A stretch of 37,039 nucleotides of DNA from a virus: positions 1 to 37,039 of IMG/VR virus record IMGVR_UViG_3300045976_000135. One strand, written 5' to 3'. Under the pieces are notes generated by a model, which had not been told where the DNA came from, ran no database searches, and saw only the letters and a program-made list of their open reading frames with translations. A program made the translations under genes and the position numbers. Positions within the stretch are counted from its first letter, which is position 1. Each line of letters opens with the position of its first letter. Positions 1 to 4,749 of the stretch are shown in pieces.

Positions 1-1
1 C

Positions 2-127
2 CTGGAGATCGCCAAGAACCAGATGGGGACCGTGGCGGCTCTGCGGGACGACTCGGACGTCTACGAGATCGCCGAGGCGGGCCGAGACCTCGAGCCCAAG
101 GCTCACAACACCGAATGCGAGGTCTGA
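2..127 (+). CDS. C-terminal fragment of an unknown phage protein
   Basis: An open frame enters from the left edge and gives 41 residues ending in HNTECEV before TGA at 125-127. The start lies outside the window. The fragment is charged and hydrophilic with no motif I recognise. The next gene starts 2 nt downstream, so the two are probably cotranscribed and translationally coupled. Codon use (mostly G/C third positions) matches the following gene. No function can be assigned. Confidence 0.6.
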   Translation: MEIAKNQMGTVAALRDDSDVYEIAEAGRDLEPKAHNTECEV

Positions 128-129
128 TC

Positions 130-597
130 ATGCGTGAAGAGATCGTGAACGCGTCCCACCTGGACCGGCTGCCGGTGACGAAGGTGCACTACGCCCCGCG
201 GGGCCTCGACACGGTGGCGATTCCGGTGACGGAGGAGACCATCGGCGCCATGGCGATCGAGTTCGGCGTGGAGATCAGGCGCAACAGCGTCGGGCTGTAC
301 CTCGACGTCGCGCTCGAGCGCAAGGGGGACGCCGGCCCGACCGTCCAGCGCAAGATCTTGCACCTGAGTGACTGGTTGGTGGCGCTGGACTACGAGATCC
401 ACGTGTTCCCGCACAACGTCATGTGGAACACGTTCGGTCAGGTCTCGAACCCGCAGCACGAGATGGCGGAAGAGCAGTTCCTGGGTCTCGTGACGAAGCA
501 GGAGTTGATCGGCGACGTGAAGGCCGAGGGGACGGGATTCCAGAAGCTGCCCGTGGAACTCACGGCGGACCGGAAGCTGCCGGATCTCCCGGCCTAG
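130..597 (+). CDS. Unknown phage protein, 155 aa
   Basis: The ATG at 130 is preferred over the in-frame ATG at 115 because GCGAGG at 118-122 sits a normal distance upstream and the 115 start would overlap the preceding gene. The product is soluble and acidic, with no membrane segment, signal peptide or recognised motif. The C-terminus is proline-rich (LPDLPA). It follows the truncated first gene directly and is followed by about 100 bp without a supported gene. It may be an early-region or host-takeover protein, but nothing in the sequence proves that. Confidence 0.65.
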   Translation: MREEIVNASHLDRLPVTKVHYAPRGLDTVAIPVTEETIGAMAIEFGVEIRRNSVGLYLDVALERKGDAGPTVQRKILHLSDWLVALDYEIHVFPHNVMWNTFGQVSNPQHEMAEEQFLGLVTKQELIGDVKAEGTGFQKLPVELTADRKLPDLPA

Positions 598-701
598 TGG
601 ACTGGCGGAAGGGCGCCACAACGTGTGGCCCGAGTGGGGCGTCCGAGCAGGTAAGGGGTTAGGCCTGCACCCAAAAGTAATACCTACCGACGAGGAGTAC
701 C

Positions 702-875
702 ATGTACACGTACCCGAACACGGTCACCGACATCCTGAACTACTTCCGGGAGTCGGACCCGGAGTTGCCGTTCCACGAGTTCTGGGAGTTCTGGAAGTCG
801 CTGGACCACGACGAGAAGTGGTACTACCTCACTGTGAACCTGTCGACGGGCAAGCACCCGATCGACTACAAGTAG
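702..875 (+). CDS. Small unknown protein, 57 aa, aromatic-rich
   Basis: ATG at 702 is preceded by GAGGAG (692-697) with 4 nt spacing, a layout also seen at other well-supported starts here. The product is rich in aromatic and acidic residues (for example FHEFWEFWKS and KWYYL) and has no membrane span or metal motif. It ends 11 nt before the next start, so it probably belongs to the same transcript as the two CxxC proteins that follow. Between 598 and 701 I see no gene, only this ribosome site. I do not recognise the family. Confidence 0.6.
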   Translation: MYTYPNTVTDILNYFRESDPELPFHEFWEFWKSLDHDEKWYYLTVNLSTGKHPIDYK

Positions 876-886
876 ATGGGGATCTG

Positions 887-1123
887 ATGGACGACGTGAT
901 TTTCGTGGAGAAGTTCTGCTCGGTCTGCGGCAAGATGAGCTGGGACAGCACCACCGGGGACTACAACGAGACGCACGAGATCGGGCGCCGGCACCCCCGG
1001 ACCGTCGCGTGCAACACGGTCGGCACGCAGGTCGAGACGTTCTCGACCGGCCGTCTGCGGGTCACCTACTTCAACGGCCGTGTGGAGCTGTACGACATCA
1101 ACGGCAAGTTGGTGGAGGACTGA
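887..1123 (+). CDS. Small CxxC (putative zinc-binding) protein, paralog A
   Basis: This 78-residue protein starts at ATG 887. It has FCSVCGKMSWD near the N-terminus, then a histidine pair region (ETHEIGRRH) and a later cysteine (VACNT). One CxxC plus downstream H/C residues suggests a small treble-clef or zinc-ribbon-like fold. The next gene shares the same CSVCG-x-x-x-WDS-x-x-G-x-Y pattern, so the two look like tandem duplicates. The C-terminus (TYFNGRVELYDINGKLVED) suggests a short beta hairpin region. The stop overlaps the next start by one base (TGATG). Metal binding is inferred from spacing only. Confidence 0.65.
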   Translation: MDDVIFVEKFCSVCGKMSWDSTTGDYNETHEIGRRHPRTVACNTVGTQVETFSTGRLRVTYFNGRVELYDINGKLVED

Positions 1124-1299
1124 TGTACTTCACCGAGAAGTGCTGCTCCGTGTGCGGTGCCGTGAACTGGGACTCGCTGCAGGGTAACTACCACAACGAT
1201 CACATCATCCGGGGCGGCAGGGACGACGGCAAGCTGAAGTCCTGCGACACCAACGGTGAGGTCCGCAAGTGGGACGCTCACGGAAACCGAGTGAACTAG
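1123..1299 (+). CDS. Small CxxC (putative zinc-binding) protein, paralog B
   Basis: This 58-residue protein starts at the ATG overlapping the preceding TGA. It has CCSVCGAVNWDS, then HNDH, then a late SCDTNG. The pattern aligns with the preceding protein (CSVCG, WDS, G-x-Y, histidines, final Cys), but the loop before the last cysteine is shorter. The frame extends upstream to 1009, but that part overlaps paralog A and lacks a ribosome site. An AGGAGG (1298-1303) right at its stop serves the leader-like mini-ORF that follows. It is probably a nucleic-acid or protein adaptor, but no partner can be named. Confidence 0.65.
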   Translation: MYFTEKCCSVCGAVNWDSLQGNYHNDHIIRGGRDDGKLKSCDTNGEVRKWDAHGNRVN

Positions 1300-1310
1300 G
1301 AGGTGTAACC

Positions 1311-1349
1311 ATGTGGAGGCCTCCGTACGTGCTCTCGATCAGCTACTGA
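1311..1349 (+). CDS. Possible 12-residue leader peptide
   Basis: A mini-ORF reading MWRPPYVLSISY starts at ATG 1311, 7 nt after a strong AGGAGG (1298-1303). Its stop lies inside a 12-bp inverted repeat (1334-1369), and a 16-bp hairpin follows (1379-1418). A palindrome GGAGGCCTCC (1316-1325) lies within its start region. This arrangement resembles a translated leader that could influence downstream hairpins. It could equally be a chance ORF behind a ribosome site, so confidence is low. Confidence 0.3.
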   Translation: MWRPPYVLSISY

Positions 1350-1369
1350 TGTGGCTCTAGCTGATCGAG
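1334..1369 (+). promoter_or_regulatory. 12-bp perfect inverted repeat (hairpin 1)
   Basis: CTCGATCAGCTA (1334-1345) and TAGCTGATCGAG (1358-1369) are exact reverse complements around a 12-nt loop. The 5' arm overlaps the end of the putative leader peptide. It lies 9 bp upstream of a second, stronger hairpin. As RNA it would fold stably; as DNA it could be an operator. No U tract follows it directly. Confidence 0.6.
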
Positions 1370-1378
1370 TGGTAGAAA

Positions 1379-1418
1379 GGCCCGCAGACTTCCCGCTTCC
1401 CTGGGGAGTCTGCGGGCC
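1379..1418 (+). terminator. Strong 16-bp hairpin, probable terminator or attenuator
   Basis: GGCCCGCAGACTTCCC (1379-1394) pairs with GGGGAGTCTGCGGGCC (1403-1418) with one G-U wobble and an 8-nt loop. A run of five T follows about 16 nt later (1435-1439), which is later than in a classical intrinsic terminator. It separates the CxxC gene pair from the next zinc-ribbon group and lies just before the GGAGG of the 1449 gene. It may end the upstream transcript, stabilise an RNA end, or act with hairpin 1 as an attenuator. Confidence 0.6.
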
Positions 1419-1448
1419 CCTTACTGGGACTCAGTTTTTGGAGGAAAT

Positions 1449-1673
1449 ATGCTGCCCGATAACGGCGACCGCAACGACAAAGGCGAGTTGGTCACCTCTT
1501 TGGACGAGAACGAGCTTCGGGGCGTTTGGTTGTGCAGTAATCCTAGTTGCGGCATCAAGATGTTCCGAGCGATCTTCGTTCGTTTCCCGCATTGTGAAGG
1601 ATGCGGCGAGACGCCGACGCTTGCAGTGACGTCGATGAACTACACCTATATTGAAAGGTTTCCGGGAGAATGA
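1449..1673 (+). CDS. Small zinc-ribbon-like protein 1 (CxxxxC...CxxC)
   Basis: ATG 1449 follows GGAGG-AAAT, giving 74 residues. CSNPSC in the middle and CEGC further on form a CxxxxC...CxxC set that would suit a zinc ribbon. The N-terminus is acidic and the C-terminus (TYIERFPGE) runs into the next gene by ATGA overlap. The same cysteine layout recurs in the next two proteins, so these are likely a tandem paralog set. Role unknown. Confidence 0.65.
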   Translation: MLPDNGDRNDKGELVTSLDENELRGVWLCSNPSCGIKMFRAIFVRFPHCEGCGETPTLAVTSMNYTYIERFPGE

Positions 1674-1858
1674 CCGAGAGATTCCATCAGTTGAACGGAA
1701 CCTTCGAGCCGGAGAAATTTGTCCTGTGCAGCAACCCCGACTGTCTGGTGACGATGTGGGATATGCTACGGATCGAAGTGTGTCCGGGATGCTATCAGCC
1801 TCCGACACACAAAGTGGTGTTTCTGGAATGGGTCATTGAACCTTCGGAAGGTGGATGA
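1670..1858 (+). CDS. Small zinc-ribbon-like protein 2
   Basis: This 62-residue protein begins at the ATGA overlap with the preceding stop. It contains CSNPDC and CPGC, the same layout as its upstream neighbour, followed by a hydrophobic strand-like region (HKVVFLEWVI). Its stop overlaps the next start by ATGA (1855-1858). The tight coupling of three such genes suggests equal expression and perhaps a shared complex. The metal-binding claim rests on cysteine spacing. Confidence 0.65.
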   Translation: MTERFHQLNGTFEPEKFVLCSNPDCLVTMWDMLRIEVCPGCYQPPTHKVVFLEWVIEPSEGG

Positions 1859-2250
1859 TGGACTTGTCATCGGGCAAGTTACTGAACACATGCGACGATC
1901 CCATCTGCACTGTATTGCTCTTTGCTGAGGACTCAGTGAACCAAGGTCGTTGTCCTGTATGCGGTACACCAGGAGTGGATGTCAATGTCACTAGATTCGA
2001 AGCTTCGCCCGCATCAGAAGGAGGCTTTGGAGAAATTAAAATCCGGATCAATCCTCTGGGGCGGAGTCGGGAGCGGCAAGAGCCGAGTGGCAGCGGCGTA
2101 CTACATGAAAATGTGGGCGGACGCGAACGTGTACGTGATCACGACGGCCAAGAAGCGGGACAGCCTGGATTGGCAGAGAGAGTTTGCCGGCATGGGTGTG
2201 GGACCATCTGCTTCTACAGCGGGATTACTGGTTGTCGATTCGTGGAATAA
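1855..2250 (+). CDS. Zinc-ribbon-like protein 3, running into the helicase gene
   Basis: The frame opens at ATG 1855 (or 1858, better spaced from AAGG) and first encodes about 40 residues with CDDPIC and CPVCGTPG, a third copy of the zinc-ribbon layout. It then stays open for about 270 nt inside the helicase gene, where the translation looks like an out-of-frame shadow (many R, G and E residues). Either the protein has a long overlapping tail, or ribosomes shift +1 into the helicase frame (open from 1940), or a base error has removed the true stop. The N-terminal third is well supported; the tail is not. Confidence 0.5.
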   Translation: MMDLSSGKLLNTCDDPICTVLLFAEDSVNQGRCPVCGTPGVDVNVTRFEASPASEGGFGEIKIRINPLGRSRERQEPSGSGVLHENVGGRERVRDHDGQEAGQPGLAERVCRHGCGTICFYSGITGCRFVE

Positions 2251-3148
2251 TATCCACAAGTACCAGGACGTGACGAACGCGTTCTTCATCTTTGACGAGC
2301 AACGACTGGTCGGACGAGGCGGATGGGTCAAGAGCTTCCTGAAAATCGCGAAGAACAATCCGTGGATCTTGTTATCTGCGACTCCTGGCGACAGCTGGAT
2401 GGACTATATCCCCGTCTTCATTGCGAATGGTTTCTACCGAAACCGGACGGAGTTCCTGCGAACTCACGTGATATTCAAGTCGTACACGAAATTCCCTGCG
2501 GTGGATCGCTATGTTTCTACGGGAACCTTGCTGAAACACCGGAATGACATCACGGTGCACATGCCGTACGAGAAGCACACGAAGCGGCATGCGGTGGCTA
2601 TTCCGGTCGAATACGACGAAGAAATGATGGATTTGGTCGTCAAAAGACGGTGGAATCCGTACTTGAGCAAACCCTGCAGGAGCTCCGCAGAGGTCTATAT
2701 GTTGGCTCGGAGGGTCGTTGCGACGCATCCCAGCCGGTTTCAGGCCTTGCAAAACAAGATGGAGAGCTGTCCGAAGCTGATTGTCTTCTACAATTTCGAC
2801 TACGAATTGGAGATGCTTCGGACAATTCAGACACGTCCTGTCGCCGAATGGAATGGGCATAAACACGAAGAAATACCCGAAACGGACACGTGGTTGTACT
2901 TGGTTCAGTACACTGCGGGCGCCGAAGCATGGGAATGCATTGAGACAAACACCATGTTTTTCTACTCGCAGAACCCCTCGTACAAGATCACGGAGCAATG
3001 TTACGGCCGGATCGACCGGCTCAACACGCCATTTTCGTCCTTGATCTACTACGTTCCGCTCTCGACGGCGTACATCGACGTGGCCATGCGGCAGGCGTTT
3101 GTGGACAAGAGAGACTTCAACATGCTCGATTTCTTTACAACCATGTAA
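1985..3148 (+). CDS. SNF2/DEAD-box-like helicase (ATPase)
   Basis: This 387-residue superfamily 2 helicase-like protein probably drives DNA remodelling or unwinding in replication or recombination. The N-terminus LRPHQKEALEKL is a Q-motif-like segment, followed by Walker A GGVGSGKS (about 26-33), motif II DEQR (104-107), motif III SATP (131-134) and motif VI QCYGRIDR (about 338-345). ATG 1979 is also possible, but AGGAG (1971-1975) is only 3 nt away from it and 9 nt from 1985. The protein is short for SNF2, with compact lobes. Its stop lies within a small palindrome (3133-3150). VRR-NUC and RecB-like nucleases follow downstream. Confidence 0.85.
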   Translation: MSLDSKLRPHQKEALEKLKSGSILWGGVGSGKSRVAAAYYMKMWADANVYVITTAKKRDSLDWQREFAGMGVGPSASTAGLLVVDSWNNIHKYQDVTNAFFIFDEQRLVGRGGWVKSFLKIAKNNPWILLSATPGDSWMDYIPVFIANGFYRNRTEFLRTHVIFKSYTKFPAVDRYVSTGTLLKHRNDITVHMPYEKHTKRHAVAIPVEYDEEMMDLVVKRRWNPYLSKPCRSSAEVYMLARRVVATHPSRFQALQNKMESCPKLIVFYNFDYELEMLRTIQTRPVAEWNGHKHEEIPETDTWLYLVQYTAGAEAWECIETNTMFFYSQNPSYKITEQCYGRIDRLNTPFSSLIYYVPLSTAYIDVAMRQAFVDKRDFNMLDFFTTM

Positions 3149-3150
3149 AG
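3133..3150. repeat. Short dyad CTTTACA-ACCA-TGTAAAG
   Basis: CTTTACA (3133-3139) and TGTAAAG (3144-3150) are exact reverse complements around 4 nt and span the helicase stop codon. TTTACA recurs at 3161, inverted at 3257, at 3832, and in the downstream promoter-like elements. It may be a protein-binding half-site pair. A weaker stem (CTGTAGG 3174-3180 with CCTGCAG 3188-3194) lies just downstream, with a T run at 3206-3210, and could be a weak terminator. Confidence 0.4.
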
Positions 3151-3250
3151 TTGCCAAGAATTTACAAAACCCCCTGTAGGCCTCTGACCTGCAGTTATGG
3201 TCTCTTTTTACTCCAATGTTTTTCTCTTTAAAAAGTATTAGAATAGGGAA

Positions 3251-3284
3251 GGTTTTGTAAAGAAATATAATACTTAACAAAACC
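3251..3284. promoter_or_regulatory. Dyad surrounding a TATAAT box, candidate operator-promoter
   Basis: GGTTTTGTAAAG (3251-3262) and CTTAACAAAACC (3273-3284) are inverted copies matching at 11 of 12 positions. The 10-nt centre holds TATAAT (3266-3271). A dyad centred on a -10-like box suggests a promoter whose use is controlled by a dimeric protein binding both arms. It would drive the NUMOD4/HNH-like gene at 3340. A third copy of the arm, CTTTACAAAACC, lies at 3831-3842 beyond that gene. No clear TTGACA box is visible. The interval 3149-3339 has no credible gene. Confidence 0.5.
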
Positions 3285-3339
3285 TAACGCTCTAGAAAAG
3301 TTTTTTGTGCGAAAAATCTTGGCAAGGTTAGGAGGTGTC

Positions 3340-3828
3340 ATGGAGCAGTGGCTCCCCGTGCGAGAGTTCCCGGGATACTCGGTCAGTGATGAAGGGAGAG
3401 TTCGAAACGATCGCTTCGGCAAGATGAGAAAGATCAACCACACTAGGGATGGCAATCTTACTGTCGCCTTCTTCGTGGGCGGCCGGTTGTACAACCGCAG
3501 TCTTGCCCGTGTCGTGGCAGAGACGTTTGTTGATCGACCCCGGCAGTCATTCAACACACCCATCTACATCGATGGCGATAAGACGAATTGCAGAGCCTCC
3601 AACTTGGCTTGGCGCCCCAAGTGGTTCGCTATGCGATATCGTGAGCAATTCCGGTTGAAACTCCCGGACTACCCAAATCCTGTTCGCAACATCTATACGG
3701 GCACTGTCTACCCTACTGTGTGGGATGTCGTCTTCGATCGAGGCGTTCTCTACAACGACGTCGTGCTGTCCATCTACAACAAGACCTACGTCTTTCCCCT
3801 GTATCAGTCATTCGAGTGGGTGATCTAA
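3340..3828 (+). CDS. NUMOD4/HNH-type DNA-binding protein, possibly inactive nuclease
   Basis: ATG 3340 follows AGGAGG with 4 nt spacing; the upstream GTG at 3307 lacks a site. The 162-residue product opens with W-x-P-V-x-EFPGYSVSDEGRVRN, a NUMOD4 domain typical of phage homing-type endonucleases. A middle region (VVAETFV, then YIDGDKTNCRASNLAW) resembles an HNH_3 core, but the usual first histidine before IDGDKTN is tyrosine. The C-terminus has a NUMOD1-like segment. The gene stands alone between TTTACAAAACC repeats (3161 and 3832), as expected for an inserted mobile gene. It may still bind or nick DNA. Confidence 0.7.
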   Translation: MEQWLPVREFPGYSVSDEGRVRNDRFGKMRKINHTRDGNLTVAFFVGGRLYNRSLARVVAETFVDRPRQSFNTPIYIDGDKTNCRASNLAWRPKWFAMRYREQFRLKLPDYPNPVRNIYTGTVYPTVWDVVFDRGVLYNDVVLSIYNKTYVFPLYQSFEWVI

Positions 3829-3830
3829 AA

Positions 3831-3867
3831 CTTTACAAAACCTCGCAGGAAAAACATGGATTATAAT
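3831..3867 (+). promoter_or_regulatory. Promoter-like region with CTTTACAAAACC and ACATGGATTATAAT
   Basis: CTTTACAAAACC (3831-3842) repeats the dyad arm found before the preceding gene. It is followed by CGCAGG...ACATGGATTATAAT, with TATAAT at 3862-3867. From CGCA through TATAAT this resembles the four elements near 30.7-34.3 kb (CGCAAGATTTACA-TGGCT-TATAAT). It lies 54 bp upstream of the GTG start of the nuclease gene at 3921, consistent with a promoter for the recombination and polymerase-like genes. Confidence 0.5.
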
Positions 3868-3920
3868 AGAAGGGGACAGAATGTGGTCGATTACAGACCA
3901 TCGATTTTTAGGGAGGTGTC

Positions 3921-4223
3921 GTGGGTAAGCTCGAGCGTGACTACCAGGCTGGTTTGATCGATCGCATCTCCATGCGATTTCCTGGCTGCTTCATCCTCAA
4001 GAACGACGAGCAATACATCCAGGGCATCCCCGACTTGACGATCCTGTATGGCACGTACTGGGTCATGCTGGAAGTCAAGAAGAGCGCGAAAGAGCCGTAC
4101 CGTCCCAACCAAGAATATTATCTCGAGGTTCTTGGCGAAATGAGTTACACCGCCACCATCTTCCCTGAGAACGAGGCGGAGGTGTTGGATGAGGTTCAAT
4201 CAGCATTCGGGATTGAGCGGTAG
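3921..4223 (+). CDS. VRR-NUC-type PD-(D/E)XK nuclease
   Basis: GTG 3921 follows GGGAGG with 4 nt spacing. The 100-residue product has the compact VRR-NUC plan found in phage-encoded stand-alone nucleases: an N-terminal helix with E5, then GIPDL (D38), then VMLEVKKS giving E51-x-K53, then RPNQ before the last helix. These residues would coordinate metal for DNA cleavage, probably of branched or flap structures. It sits between the helicase and a RecB-like nuclease, suggesting replication or recombination work. The next gene starts inside it (4189), 35 nt before its stop. Confidence 0.8.
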   Translation: MGKLERDYQAGLIDRISMRFPGCFILKNDEQYIQGIPDLTILYGTYWVMLEVKKSAKEPYRPNQEYYLEVLGEMSYTATIFPENEAEVLDEVQSAFGIER

Positions 4224-4749
4224 TCATGCACTCTTGAGCCCCAGCAAATACCACTGGGTCAACTACAGCGAAGATCAGATCGATCTCACCATCGTCAAGT
4301 CATTTGCTGCAGCACGAGGCACGGCGCTGCACAACCTTGCCAAAGATCTGATCATCTTGAAGCAGAACCTTCCGGACACCACAGCCACGTTGAACGCCTA
4401 TGTCAACGACGCCATTGGTTTCCGGATGACTCCGGAACAGACGTTGTTCTACTCGAGAAATTGCTACGGCACTGCGGATGCTATCTCGTTCCGTCAGAAC
4501 AAGTTGCGCATCCATGATCTGAAGACTGGTGTGAGTCCTACGTCAGTCACACAGTTGGAAGTGTACGCAGCGTTGTTCTGCCTCGAGTACGACGTCAATC
4601 CGAACGAGATCGAAATGGAATTCCGGATCTACCAAAACGACGAGGTTCGCATCTACGATGGCGATCCTTTGTCGATCTTTAGCATCATTGACAAGATCCG
4701 GTGGGCCGACGCCCGCATCGAGCAGCTGAGGATGGAGGCTTACGGATGA
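4189..4749 (+). CDS. RecB/Cas4-like PD-(D/E)XK exonuclease
   Basis: ATG 4189 has GGAGG (4178-4182) 6 nt upstream, supporting this start despite the 35-nt overlap; a TTG at 4234 is the weaker alternative. The 186-residue protein shows RecB-family motifs: ARGTALH with H48, GTAD with D97, HDLKTG with D110 and K112, and Q122-x-x-x-Y126. It lacks a helicase domain and a visible Fe-S cysteine cluster. It probably degrades or resects DNA ends during phage recombination, with the helicase and VRR-NUC protein as partners. The stop overlaps the next start by ATGA. Confidence 0.8.
   Translation: MRFNQHSGLSGSHALLSPSKYHWVNYSEDQIDLTIVKSFAAARGTALHNLAKDLIILKQNLPDTTATLNAYVNDAIGFRMTPEQTLFYSRNCYGTADAISFRQNKLRIHDLKTGVSPTSVTQLEVYAALFCLEYDVNPNEIEMEFRIYQNDEVRIYDGDPLSIFSIIDKIRWADARIEQLRMEAYG

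Noticed and set aside
3855-3956. A short ORF starting MDYNRRGQNVV
   Set aside because: It starts within the promoter-like element, ends inside the VRR-NUC gene in another frame, and has no family resemblance.
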